Shown here piece by piece: positions 54,859 through 63,037 of a stretch of 64,000 nucleotides of DNA; within the stretch, counting starts at the first letter, position 1; each line of letters starts with the position of its first letter. Origin of the DNA: a virus; the IMG/VR virus record IMGVR_UViG_3300045911_000567, positions 1 through 64,000 of that record; one strand, 5' to 3'. The notes below the pieces were generated by a model. It saw only the letters and a list, made by a program, of their open reading frames with translations. It searched no databases and had not been told where the DNA came from. The translations under genes and the position numbers were made by a program.

Positions 54859-55793
54859 GCGAATTCGCAATCAACCATGATTCTGATTAGACATGCCATT
54901 AGTGTAATTTCTTGATCTGCACTTCTCGAACTTCTGTCGAGAGCATCATCTATATGAATAACAGCAGCAGGAATAGATTGTGGTTTTAGTACACTCTTCA
55001 ATGAGTCGTATATCTTTCGATATATCCTAGCAGGATCATTGTCGCTATTTTCTATTACCCACTCGTGAACTTTATTATATTTCTGCTCCTTAAGTGCCGT
55101 TATAAGTTTACTCAATGAGATATCCTGAACTGCTGAAAGTATCGCTTCGGAAATTTCCCCATTCCTCTGTGCAAATGTTTGCAGTTCATTAACGGTCCGC
55201 CTAAAATCGGGAAAAAACTTCATCACAACATGAGCGAGGACCTTAGAATCAAAAGTCACCGACTCCTTCTTTAGTATCATGGCAACTCTTTTATAGAATT
55301 CTTCTATGATTGCTTCTTTATCTTCGCTTGGAATTTTAAAATCTTTAACAGCACATCTAGATTGTAGCGGAACAATTATTCTATCTTTATAATTACATGT
55401 TAAAATAAAAGCACAATTCGAAGCGCATTGTTCCATTACTCCTCTAAGACCCGCTTGAGCATTGGGAGAGAGAAAATCTGCTTCGTCATAAATCAAAACT
55501 CGTCTTCCGCCAGAAAATGATAGAGCAGATGCAAATGTAGTTATAGTGTTTCTAACATCATCAATGCTGTTATCTGTAGAACCATTCAGCATCATCCACT
55601 CAAGACCAAGCTCATTACATATAGCTTTTGCTACTGTCGTTTTTCCAGAGCCTTGTTGACCAACTAGCAGTAAATGTGGAACATCACCAGATTTGACAAT
55701 CCCTCGAAAGATTTCTTTGAGAGATTTTGGTAATATGCACTCATCAATAGTAGCTGGACGGTATTTCTCCGTCCATAAAATATGCTCTCTCAT
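54855..55793 (-). CDS. 44: clamp-loader ATPase subunit gp44
   Basis: 312 aa (T4 319 aa). LWTEKYRPATIDECILP, Walker A GQQGSGKT (45-52), Walker B LIYDEADF (100-107), SRC box (145-147), RTVNELQ sensor 2 region. AAA+ ATPase that opens gp45 rings and places them on primer ends. Coupled to gp62 by ATGA. Confidence 0.95.
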   Translation of the reverse strand: MREHILWTEKYRPATIDECILPKSLKEIFRGIVKSGDVPHLLLVGQQGSGKTTVAKAICNELGLEWMMLNGSTDNSIDDVRNTITTFASALSFSGGRRVLIYDEADFLSPNAQAGLRGVMEQCASNCAFILTCNYKDRIIVPLQSRCAVKDFKIPSEDKEAIIEEFYKRVAMILKKESVTFDSKVLAHVVMKFFPDFRRTVNELQTFAQRNGEISEAILSAVQDISLSKLITALKEQKYNKVHEWVIENSDNDPARIYRKIYDSLKSVLKPQSIPAAVIHIDDALDRSSRSADQEITLMACLIRIMVDCEFA

Positions 55794-55805
55794 TGAAATA
55801 TCGGA

Positions 55806-56159
55806 TTACTTTTTTTCTTCTTCTGATTGTAAGCGATTTTTGGTATCTAAGTCAAGTTCTTGCATCAATTTATTTGTCGTTTCTGCTGCCAAAATCAGTA
55901 ATTCATCTGCACTATGTTTCCTTCCCACCAATCGGTTATCTTTTTCGAGAAGAACTGTTGTTATAGCAGAGAATACTACACTTTTCGAGAGAAGATAGAG
56001 ATTATATTTAATATAATCTGCTATAATCAATCCTTGCTGTACTGCGGCATTATTAAATTTAACCGACTCTGATAAAGCATCAACTCTCATTGAAAGCTCA
56101 GCAAGACTTATCGGTGCATTCTGTGTTGTCTTATTTTCCGCCTGTTTCGCTTTTTTCAT
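55806..56159 (-). CDS. hypothetical protein between clamp and clamp-loader genes
   Basis: 117 aa, helical, with a hydrophobic middle (GLIIADYIKYNLYLLSKSVVFSAITTVLL) that is probably a buried helix. Charged ends. In T4, gene rpbA separates 45 and 44 here in some relatives, but I see no clear match to RpbA. Function unknown. Confidence 0.55.
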   Translation of the reverse strand: MKKAKQAENKTTQNAPISLAELSMRVDALSESVKFNNAAVQQGLIIADYIKYNLYLLSKSVVFSAITTVLLEKDNRLVGRKHSADELLILAAETTNKLMQELDLDTKNRLQSEEEKK

Positions 56160-56334
56160 TTTCTTTCTCCTGTAAAATTTCTAAAGTTGTTTTCCACTGT
56201 GATAGTTTTTGTTCTAGCTTGACTCTTCGCTTAGAAGATTTCACAGAGGCTAATTGTTTTTCCAAAGATTCTATTGCTCCTTGTGCATATAGAACCGGAA
56301 ACGCAAGTAACTTGATGTGGTTTGGCAATGTCAT
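56131..56334 (-). CDS. hypothetical coiled-coil protein
   Basis: 67 aa from ATG 56334, which overlaps the clamp stop as ATGA; a longer frame starting inside gp45 is unlikely. MTLPNHIKLLAFPVLYAQGAIESLEKQL, then a Lys-rich coiled coil (KRRVKLEQKLSQWKTTLEIL). No family recognised. Overlaps the next gene by 29 bp. Confidence 0.55.
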   Translation of the reverse strand: MTLPNHIKLLAFPVLYAQGAIESLEKQLASVKSSKRRVKLEQKLSQWKTTLEILQEKENEKSETGGK

Positions 56335-57011
56335 GAAAACCGACTCTCCTTTTCGAGTGCCACCCAATATTGAATCGGACATGAAAGGTTCTTAAAATTG
56401 CCAACTATGACACCCGATTTTCCTTCTGCTTTAGAAAATGCTACTTCATAATCGCCATCGACAATCTTTAAGTTCTCTACCTTGATGACAAGCCGAAAAT
56501 TTTTGTTGGGATTGACTGATACATCAACTTTAAACGCATCTGTCGCGCTGTTGTTAATATCTTGTACGTTTACCCTGATACTATCTCCAGAAGATTCCAC
56601 AACTAGATGCGGAGCTTTCAATATCAATGCGGCTTTCTGTAGTATAGATAATTCTTCTTTCTTGAGAGTGAATTTAATCTGCGCTTCAGGCACCTCGATG
56701 TTTTTGGACAAACCCTTGACGGTGCTAGGATCCGCAAAACCATAGCGAATTGATTTATTTCCGGCTTTAACTAATAAATGATCATCTTTAATTTCAAAAT
56801 CAGGATCATTAAATAAGCTCTCTATTGCCAGAAATTTATTCAAATCATATATCGTAAAGTCTCTTGGTATTTCCTCTTTGATTACCGCCTCTGCAACAAT
56901 CGAACTCTTCGGACTGATAGTTTTTAAAACCGTGCCCTGTTTAAAATGCAGACCAGTATTAATCTCTGCAAAATTTTTTAAAATAGCAAATGTGTCTTTT
57001 GAGAATTTCAT
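56331..57011 (-). CDS. 45: sliding clamp gp45
   Basis: 226 aa (T4 228 aa). MKFSKDTFAILKNFAEINTGLHFKQGTVLKTISP at the N-terminus, then TIYDLNKFLAI and GFADPSTV match T4 gp45. Trimeric ring giving processivity to gp43 and, with gp33 and gp55, activating late promoters. The ATG follows a terminator T-run and has no clear ribosome site. Confidence 0.9.
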   Translation of the reverse strand: MKFSKDTFAILKNFAEINTGLHFKQGTVLKTISPKSSIVAEAVIKEEIPRDFTIYDLNKFLAIESLFNDPDFEIKDDHLLVKAGNKSIRYGFADPSTVKGLSKNIEVPEAQIKFTLKKEELSILQKAALILKAPHLVVESSGDSIRVNVQDINNSATDAFKVDVSVNPNKNFRLVIKVENLKIVDGDYEVAFSKAEGKSGVIVGNFKNLSCPIQYWVALEKESRFS

Positions 57012-57014
57012 AAT

Positions 57015-57049
57015 TAAATTAAAAATAAGGGGCGGCGCTCGGCCGCCCC
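57015..57049 (-). terminator. intrinsic terminator
   Basis: Perfect 8-bp stem GGGGCGGC/GCCGCCCC (arms 57042-57049 and 57029-57036) followed on the minus strand by TTATTTTTAATTT. Ends the 57056 transcript just before gp45. Confidence 0.85.
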
Positions 57050-57055
57050 ACTGAA

Positions 57056-57301
57056 TTATGCCAATGCGTTAGTGTTGAGTCTGTAAGCTGTAACCTTACG
57101 CTTAACGAAGCGATTGCCCTGCTTACGAACTACATTAACCTTATTGGTATAAATCGGAAAACCATCTTCCCTCAACTCAAAAATTCTTGCTGAGAGTCGA
57201 TTGATTCCTAGCTTTTGCTTTGCTTCATCAACAGGAAGGTTCTTTCCCGTTAGAAGTCTGTTTAACAGTCTTTTTGATTGTGTTTGTGTTTTGCGTGCCA
57301 T
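57056..57301 (-). CDS. winged-helix/HTH DNA-binding protein
   Basis: 81 aa, basic. LLNRLLTGKNLPVDEAKQKLGINRLSARIFELREDGFPIYTNKVNVV is a helix-turn-helix with wing, of a small family common in phages, followed by KRKVTAYRLN. Probably binds DNA as a regulator. It has its own promoter, a GGAG ribosome site and terminators on both sides, so it is expressed as a single-gene unit. Confidence 0.75.
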   Translation of the reverse strand: MARKTQTQSKRLLNRLLTGKNLPVDEAKQKLGINRLSARIFELREDGFPIYTNKVNVVRKQGNRFVKRKVTAYRLNTNALA

Positions 57302-57336
57302 GTTTCTCCTATAATAATATTATGCAAGGCTCTGTT

Positions 57337-57364
57337 ACTATATCATACCTCTTATTAAAATCAA
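57337..57364 (-). promoter_or_regulatory. sigma70-like promoter for the HTH gene
   Basis: TTGATT (57359-57364), 16-bp spacer, TATAGT (57337-57342), minus strand, just after the upstream terminator. Confidence 0.5.
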
Positions 57365-57395
57365 ATAAAAAAGAGGGAGGCGATTGCCTCCCTCT
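57365..57395 (-). terminator. intrinsic terminator
   Basis: Perfect 10-bp stem AGAGGGAGGC/GCCTCCCTCT (arms 57386-57395 and 57372-57381), 4-nt loop, then six T on the minus strand. Ends the MoxR transcript. Confidence 0.9.
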
Positions 57396-57427
57396 CCAAA
57401 CTACTTCTTCGATGTGGGGAATATGGA

Positions 57428-58378
57428 TTAAGAAGAAGTTGCTTGTTCGAATATGTCCTTGAGCGAATTGGTTCGCTTCTCTTCCTTTTTCTTTAATGCT
57501 TCGAGTTCCTCTTGCTGTAATTGCTTTGCTCTAAGTACACTTTCATCTAGTATAGATTCATCAAACTTTTCATATAATTCCATAAACGCTTGCTTATTAT
57601 GTGAATCAAACCTAGATATACACAACTCAATTGCCTTTCGTTTATCTTTCAATATAGAAAATGCTTTCACAATATGAACTAATCTACGAGTAGTAATGAT
57701 TTCCGAAGAGACATCAGCATAAAAATTCTGTCTGGATTGAGCTGCCCAATCAAGAAGAGCACGCACAAAAGCAGGATCTTTGATTCCTTCGTGCTCTAAA
57801 ACTAAATTGAGTATTTTTTCTTCAACCCTAGAATCGGGATAATTATGTTCAAATGTTACAGGAAATCTTTCCAAGAACGCTTCGTTCATTATATTAGTTC
57901 CAATAAACTTTCCGGACTCGGATCCTTGTCCCTTAGTGTTTGCTGTGGCTACTATATTAAATCCTTTTGCTGGTTGAATATATTGATTGATTTTCTTCAA
58001 AAAAATGCCCTTGCCTTCTAATACGGGCTGTAAACACATGATTTTCGTTGAAGCAAGATCCACCTCATCTAACAGTAATACTGCACCAGATTTCATCGCT
58101 CTGATTACTGGTCCATCAAACCACTTAGTAGAATCGTTAATTAGTCTAAATCCTCCCAATAAATCGTCCTCGTCAGTTTCAATCGTGATATTCACTCTAA
58201 TTAATTCTCTGTTAGCATGAGCACAAGATTGCTCAATCATAAATGTCTTACCATTTCCGGACAGTCCAGTTACAAACAAGGGATAGAATAGCTTCGACTC
58301 TATAATCTTTCTAATATCCTCGAATGGTCCGAATTGTACAAAAAGCGGATCTTTAGCCGGTATTGTATTTGTTTCCAT
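57428..58378 (-). CDS. MoxR/CobS-like AAA+ ATPase
   Basis: 316 aa. FVTGLSGNGKT (Walker A 38-45), VLLLDEVDLAS (Walker B 100-107), IVATANTKG (sensor 1) and EAFLERFPV are typical of the MoxR/CobS group, often called cobS in cyanophages. MoxR ATPases remodel or metallate proteins together with a VWA partner, here the gene directly upstream. It has its own strong promoter. No other cobalamin-synthesis genes are present, so cobaltochelatase activity is doubtful. Confidence 0.8.
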   Translation of the reverse strand: METNTIPAKDPLFVQFGPFEDIRKIIESKLFYPLFVTGLSGNGKTFMIEQSCAHANRELIRVNITIETDEDDLLGGFRLINDSTKWFDGPVIRAMKSGAVLLLDEVDLASTKIMCLQPVLEGKGIFLKKINQYIQPAKGFNIVATANTKGQGSESGKFIGTNIMNEAFLERFPVTFEHNYPDSRVEEKILNLVLEHEGIKDPAFVRALLDWAAQSRQNFYADVSSEIITTRRLVHIVKAFSILKDKRKAIELCISRFDSHNKQAFMELYEKFDESILDESVLRAKQLQQEELEALKKKEEKRTNSLKDIFEQATSS

Positions 58379-58411
58379 GATTATTCCCCCACTATTTTAA
58401 TTACTATTATT

Positions 58412-58441
58412 ATTATACTTTATAACATCAGTTGGTGTCAA
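58412..58441 (-). promoter_or_regulatory. near-consensus sigma70-like promoter for the MoxR gene
   Basis: TTGACA (58436-58441), 18-bp spacer, TATAAT (58412-58417) on the minus strand. The -35 box includes the stop codon of the VWA gene. Confidence 0.75.
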
Positions 58442-60450
58442 GAGATTAAATCTATGAATGTATTCAATAACTTACGTGAATTTTTGATATTTCTATAAAA
58501 CTCTCGCAATGAACTTTCGATTTCTGATTTGGCAATTCCGTCAATTTTTTTATTTTCTATCTCTAGCGACTTGCCGCCTTTGATTAGAAAAAATGCATCG
58601 TATGCTTCGTTGGTGATTTTGATTATTCCATCAGCATTAAATTTCTGTTCATTGTATTCTTCTGATATTCCCTCTATCTCGTGCGTAATATAAAATCCAA
58701 TAACATTGCAGTCAAATCTCTCTTTCAATGTTTTTAGAAAAAAATCGGAAGTTTTCTTTGTATTATAATCTAGGCTCGACCATGTTATCTGATACTTATT
58801 ATCCCTGAGAATTATTTCGGCATTTTTAACCAAAGACTCACCTAGAATCTTTTTTTCTTTGCCAGTTTTAACTTTATTAATAACCGAAGGGGCACTTGTA
58901 GCATCTCCATCAGTTAAGGTTATTAAATTCACAATCTGAAGGTTGTGTTTATTTTTGAAATTCTCGAATAAGTAATGAGCACAATAGGTTGCTTCAATCA
59001 GCGGAGTGCTACCCAATTTATCTGTTATGGGCATATACGATTGATCACGCAAAAGCATCATATGTTCGAGCATAGCATTAAATTCATTCATCTTCATAGA
59101 AGATGTGAAGTATTGTCTAAGACTGAATCCTTCGTTTTTGAGATCTGGTGTATATTGAATATACGTACTCTTCGGCAAAGATGCGGCCGAGTAATGATTA
59201 TCAGTAAATCCATAAACTTCAAATGGAATCCCCACTTGCTTGCAGAATAAAACAAGGACCAATAATTGTTCGATTGCTCCTTTCATATTTGGTGACATAC
59301 TAGCCGAAAGATCCAATAGCATTAAAAGTCCATGATTTTTGCCCGTTGGCACTTCGGTGGATTTAAAAAATACATCCTCGTTATATCTATAACTGTAGAG
59401 TTTATTTACATCCAATTTGCCGGTGGAAGCTGTTTTAGCTTTAAGTAATTGAATTGCCCTCTTCTTCTGTTCAAAAAGCTGAGCCAATAAACCAACAGAG
59501 GACTTATTTTCTGCTCTAAACTTTCTTAGGCTCTCGGATGCTTTAATTCGCAGAGTACTAAGATTCTGATAGAATTCTTGAAAGTCAGACAAAATTCTCT
59601 CGTATGGAACCACATAATCCTTCACATTAAAATTCTTAGTAATTTCTACATATATTTTATTCTTCAGTTTTTTCGATCCGGTTTTTGAGAAATAATCTGA
59701 AAGTGCCTTCTGTAATTTCGACATCAGTTCTATCTCTTTATCACCATTGTCGCAGTTTCCTTTTGAAGCCGGAACGGAAAATGGTTGGGGTGGATATTTG
59801 TCCGGGTGTTTTTGTGCCTCTTCTTTAGCGAACTCATATAAAATTCTGGCTACTTCTATTGCATCTTGTTGGGTTTTACATGAATCAACGAGTAGTAGAT
59901 ATTTTTGCTGCTCTTCTGTAAACTCAATCTTAGTATTTTTGAATGGTCTTCCTGAAAGTTTAAAGAAAAGATTAATTTTATCTAAGATAGAAAGATTATT
60001 CTCATCTATCTTATCTGATATGAAAGGCATATCAAATAACTCTTGTGTGCCGTAGTGATATGCCTTTAGGGTGCCTGGATATCTCTTCTGCATCAGCTTG
60101 TCGATTCTTGCATCCTCGACCAGATTCCATACATTGAAAAATCCTGGCTTATCTTCTGCTTCTTTTTTAATTTCGCTGAGATCGTTTTGACTGAATAGAG
60201 CATGACCTATTTCATGAGTCACTAGCATTGCCGATACATCATAAGATATATCTCCCCAATCTGGAAGAAATAGTTTTCTATTTTCAGTATCAAATGCAGC
60301 TATTGGTGCTACCGAATTCTGTATTAAAACATCATTAACAAAATCCACCGAAATATTCTCGGTTGCCATTAGTCTAGCAAGGGTGGCCTGTAGCTCTTGC
60401 TTTCGTCTGATTTCTCTGTCTTGTATGATTTTATTTGTGTCTGTCCCCAT
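58438..60450 (-). CDS. VWA-domain protein with HExxH peptidase-like domain (CobT-like partner of MoxR)
   Basis: 670 aa. N-terminal zinc-peptidase-like part: LVTHEIGHALFS (HEIGH 79-83) and NLVEDARID (111-117, possible third ligand). Residues about 370-560 are a von Willebrand A domain with a MIDAS motif DLSAS (380-384) and LTDGD. The middle is helical. Similar proteins in cyanophages are listed as cobT-like or peptidase. With the MoxR ATPase it probably forms a chaperone or metal-insertion machine; its target is unknown. Confidence 0.75.
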   Translation of the reverse strand: MGTDTNKIIQDREIRRKQELQATLARLMATENISVDFVNDVLIQNSVAPIAAFDTENRKLFLPDWGDISYDVSAMLVTHEIGHALFSQNDLSEIKKEAEDKPGFFNVWNLVEDARIDKLMQKRYPGTLKAYHYGTQELFDMPFISDKIDENNLSILDKINLFFKLSGRPFKNTKIEFTEEQQKYLLLVDSCKTQQDAIEVARILYEFAKEEAQKHPDKYPPQPFSVPASKGNCDNGDKEIELMSKLQKALSDYFSKTGSKKLKNKIYVEITKNFNVKDYVVPYERILSDFQEFYQNLSTLRIKASESLRKFRAENKSSVGLLAQLFEQKKRAIQLLKAKTASTGKLDVNKLYSYRYNEDVFFKSTEVPTGKNHGLLMLLDLSASMSPNMKGAIEQLLVLVLFCKQVGIPFEVYGFTDNHYSAASLPKSTYIQYTPDLKNEGFSLRQYFTSSMKMNEFNAMLEHMMLLRDQSYMPITDKLGSTPLIEATYCAHYLFENFKNKHNLQIVNLITLTDGDATSAPSVINKVKTGKEKKILGESLVKNAEIILRDNKYQITWSSLDYNTKKTSDFFLKTLKERFDCNVIGFYITHEIEGISEEYNEQKFNADGIIKITNEAYDAFFLIKGGKSLEIENKKIDGIAKSEIESSLREFYRNIKNSRKLLNTFIDLIS

Positions 60451-60456
60451 ATTTCT

Positions 60457-60486
60457 ATATTACAACAAAAACCGACTTAATGTCAA
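60457..60486 (-). promoter_or_regulatory. sigma70-like promoter for the VWA gene
   Basis: TTGACA (60481-60486), 18-bp spacer, TAATAT (60457-60462) on the minus strand, 6 bp before the ATG at 60450, so the leader would be very short. Confidence 0.6.
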
Positions 60487-60513
60487 TAGTATCATTATAA
60501 TGAATATTATCAA

Positions 60514-60768
60514 CTACTTATTATAGATCCTATATAATAGGTAGTTGAACGTGGAAAGAAATGATGTCACCGAGTAATTTAAAATCAATGGAAACCCAGA
60601 TTTAACTAAGAGTGAATAAACAATCATTATTGAGCTTCCGATCATTAGAAGAATTAACATCAATTCGCTGATGCCGGAAGTTTCTTTAGTCACAATAAAC
60701 TTAATTGTCTGAGGAACCGCCGATAGAATCAAACAGGCCGATCCGATATATCCAAAAAACTCGATCAT
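60514..60768 (-). CDS. SemiSWEET/PQ-loop membrane transporter
   Basis: 84 aa with three transmembrane helices (about 3-23, 33-54, 60-80). GYIGSACLILSAVPQTIKFI has the PQ motif (19-20) after helix 1, and LILNYSVTSFLSTFNYLLY closes the triple-helix bundle. SemiSWEETs dimerise and carry sugars; a phage copy could alter sugar export during infection. ATGA overlap with the methyltransferase gene upstream. Confidence 0.75.
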   Translation of the reverse strand: MIEFFGYIGSACLILSAVPQTIKFIVTKETSGISELMLILLMIGSSIMIVYSLLVKSGFPLILNYSVTSFLSTFNYLLYRIYNK

Positions 60769-62366
60769 GGTTTTCTAAAAATAAAAATCGGCTCATATTT
60801 AAAATATCCTTCATCTCCAGAACCAGACAATTTCACCTTACAGAAATTTTTCATCATAGGATCTCCGGTCTCTGGGTCAAGTCTGTTGCGTCCAGGCATT
60901 CTAGACAATACCATTTTTAGTGTTTCAATATGCTGCATACCCAACGATTTTAGGTAATCTATAGAATCTTGTTCTAATGGAAGAATATCCTTCTTACCAA
61001 ACTTAACATCGGCTATATTCCAAGCGATATAGCCTCCTGGTTTTAACCAATCAAAAGCGGTTTTTAGTGTTCGTTTTAAAAAATTATCTCTCCATGAATC
61101 ATATGTATCAAACTTAATCGCACTCTGTGCAGGATCGTCACTATACAGTTCCTTACAAAAATAGGCTGGACTCGTAAACACTAAATCTAGATTTCCTTTG
61201 TATTTTTGAAAATTGTCTTGAAGATGCATTTCTTCCGAACCACATTGATAGATTTCATATGTATTAAGTGGCGCACAGAATGGACCAGATCTATATGTTT
61301 GAGTATTATAAAAATCTGCAAGCTCGTGATATTTTGTTCTTCCTGGTGTCGTTGTATGATCTGGATTAGGATCGGTTCCTATATAATGAATTCCCCTGTC
61401 TTGACTTACTGCCATGGCTCCTAATATTCTTCCTCCCCAGCCAGAAGAAGGATCCCAGACTATAGCTTTTGTATTTGGCTTAGTGTATCTTTCGTAAATT
61501 AACTTTGCCGTAAGTGGAGGAAAGTTAACTGCTTGCTGACATACCGAAACTCTAAATGCTCTGAGTCCTGCTGGAAAAATTCGCTGACCTTTCTTAAAAA
61601 GTCTTATTCTATATTGGGTTGCCTCCGGAAAATATTCAAGAATTGTTTTGCATCTGGGTCTAATCAAATCTCCGCTAGTCTCTAATTCTTCTTTACTTAT
61701 AGATAGACATGTTATTTCTCGCAATTCATCAATATACCCAGAATAAAAATTTTCTTCGGTTTTTGGCTCCAAGAAATAATCGTATTCACCTCCTGAATAA
61801 TACCGTTCAAAAATTTCAATCCATCTGAGACCAATATTTTCATGTTCGGCTATGAGATATGTTTTCTTATATTCATGTAAATCCGTTTTATCAGGATGAA
61901 AAGTTCTAACGGGAGAAGCATAAACATAAAAAGAATCTCTCTTGAAATGTCTCCTAGCATAAGTAATCATCTTGTTGAGTAGGGCGGGATCCTTAAAGTG
62001 GTCATATATAGATAAACCCGCATTTACTTGAGTTGTATAATTTATTTTTGTTTTCATCATAGTAGGAAACCATTCGTTAGCGGCATTACCTACTATGCTC
62101 GTGTTCCGAATACAATCTATAGTATTGGTTAATTCGTCTTTAACCAAAAACTTATGAACAGGAAAAGATTCTAACTGATTAAATTGGTCAATTATCTCGG
62201 GTTCATCTAATCCTAATCTAGGAGGAAGACCATAGTTATCCCATAGATCAACTACAACAGCTCGCATTTCTGCGACCCATGCACAAAATTCTGCATCTGA
62301 CATCCACAACAATTCTTCAAATGTTTTATTGACAGAATGCTCTATGAGTCTATTGTTTCTTGGCAT
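60765..62366 (-). CDS. DNA methyltransferase-like protein (TSPAY motif)
   Basis: 533 aa. AIVWDPSSGWGGRILGAMA (motif I, AdoMet binding, about residue 295) precedes LDLVFTSPAYFCKELY (motif IV, about 395) and WLKPGGYIAWNI; this order fits beta-class N4-cytosine or N6-adenine enzymes. TSPAY replaces the usual (D/N/S)PPY. A large N-terminal region (1-290) has no recognised domain and may determine substrate. No cognate restriction gene is seen, so it probably protects phage DNA. Confidence 0.75.
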   Translation of the reverse strand: MPRNNRLIEHSVNKTFEELLWMSDAEFCAWVAEMRAVVVDLWDNYGLPPRLGLDEPEIIDQFNQLESFPVHKFLVKDELTNTIDCIRNTSIVGNAANEWFPTMMKTKINYTTQVNAGLSIYDHFKDPALLNKMITYARRHFKRDSFYVYASPVRTFHPDKTDLHEYKKTYLIAEHENIGLRWIEIFERYYSGGEYDYFLEPKTEENFYSGYIDELREITCLSISKEELETSGDLIRPRCKTILEYFPEATQYRIRLFKKGQRIFPAGLRAFRVSVCQQAVNFPPLTAKLIYERYTKPNTKAIVWDPSSGWGGRILGAMAVSQDRGIHYIGTDPNPDHTTTPGRTKYHELADFYNTQTYRSGPFCAPLNTYEIYQCGSEEMHLQDNFQKYKGNLDLVFTSPAYFCKELYSDDPAQSAIKFDTYDSWRDNFLKRTLKTAFDWLKPGGYIAWNIADVKFGKKDILPLEQDSIDYLKSLGMQHIETLKMVLSRMPGRNRLDPETGDPMMKNFCKVKLSGSGDEGYFKYEPIFIFRKP

Positions 62367-62985
62367 CTTTCTTTTCTATTTTCTTTTTAAGAGTCGGCTT
62401 TTTTTCTTTCTTCGGTGCTGGGAATTGAAGAAGTCCTAATGTTTGCATTTCAGAAAAATAAGGAATACCTACATGATCTACTATTTTGTGTTTTCGTGCT
62501 TCTTCTGCCGAAAGAAACCAGTCGATGTGTTTTCTTTTTTCAACTTCTTTTTTGAAATAATCTGTGGGTTGATTGCATTTTTCTGATAGAAGTTTATATA
62601 AAACTTCGTTTAGTCTCTCGGCTTCTCTGACATCTGCTTTAAGATCCTCAATTTTTCCCCACGACACCTTACCTGCATCATGAATCATCACAGTAGAATA
62701 TTTCCCTATAAATCTCAAGCCAGGATTTCCGCTGGCAAGAAGTATACTACCGCATGACATTGCTTTTCCTAATGCTATGGTGGCTTTTGGTATTTCAACA
62801 CTTTCCATTATGTCGAGCATTGCCATCAGTGAATATATTTCTCCACCAAAAGAATCGATGAAAATTGGGATGCAAGGAAGATCGGAATGTTTCAGACGAT
62901 CAAAATCTTCTTTGAATTTCTTAACGGCATCCTCTGTAAATTCATTAACAAGAATATATGGTTGATGTTTTCTGGGGTCTTCCAT
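62350..62985 (-). CDS. clpP: ClpP-like serine protease
   Basis: 211 aa. IFIDSFGGEIYSLMAMLDIM, GKAMSCGSILLA (Ser77), TVMIHDAG (His102) and HIDWFLSAEEARKHKIVD (Asp155) give the ClpP triad and handle region. A Lys-rich tail ends it. Phage ClpP proteins may replace host ClpP or act as head maturation proteases; no capsid genes are adjacent. A GGAG site lies upstream, and a promoter at 63007-63035. Confidence 0.85.
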   Translation of the reverse strand: MEDPRKHQPYILVNEFTEDAVKKFKEDFDRLKHSDLPCIPIFIDSFGGEIYSLMAMLDIMESVEIPKATIALGKAMSCGSILLASGNPGLRFIGKYSTVMIHDAGKVSWGKIEDLKADVREAERLNEVLYKLLSEKCNQPTDYFKKEVEKRKHIDWFLSAEEARKHKIVDHVGIPYFSEMQTLGLLQFPAPKKEKKPTLKKKIEKKDAKKQ

Positions 62986-63006
62986 TCAAATCTCCATTTA
63001 TTCATT

Positions 63007-63035
63007 ATAGTATAATATTAAATATCAAATGTAAA
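63007..63035 (-). promoter_or_regulatory. sigma70-like promoter for clpP and downstream genes
   Basis: TTTACA (63030-63035), 17-bp spacer, TACTAT (63007-63012) on the minus strand; an overlapping TATAAT at 63004-63009 would give a 20-bp spacer. Confidence 0.5.
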
Positions 63036-63037
63036 GT

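Noticed and set aside
57428-60450. True cobaltochelatase CobS/CobT
   Set aside because: No cobalamin synthesis genes are nearby, and the VWA protein carries a HEIGH peptidase motif; MoxR/VWA chaperone function is more likely.
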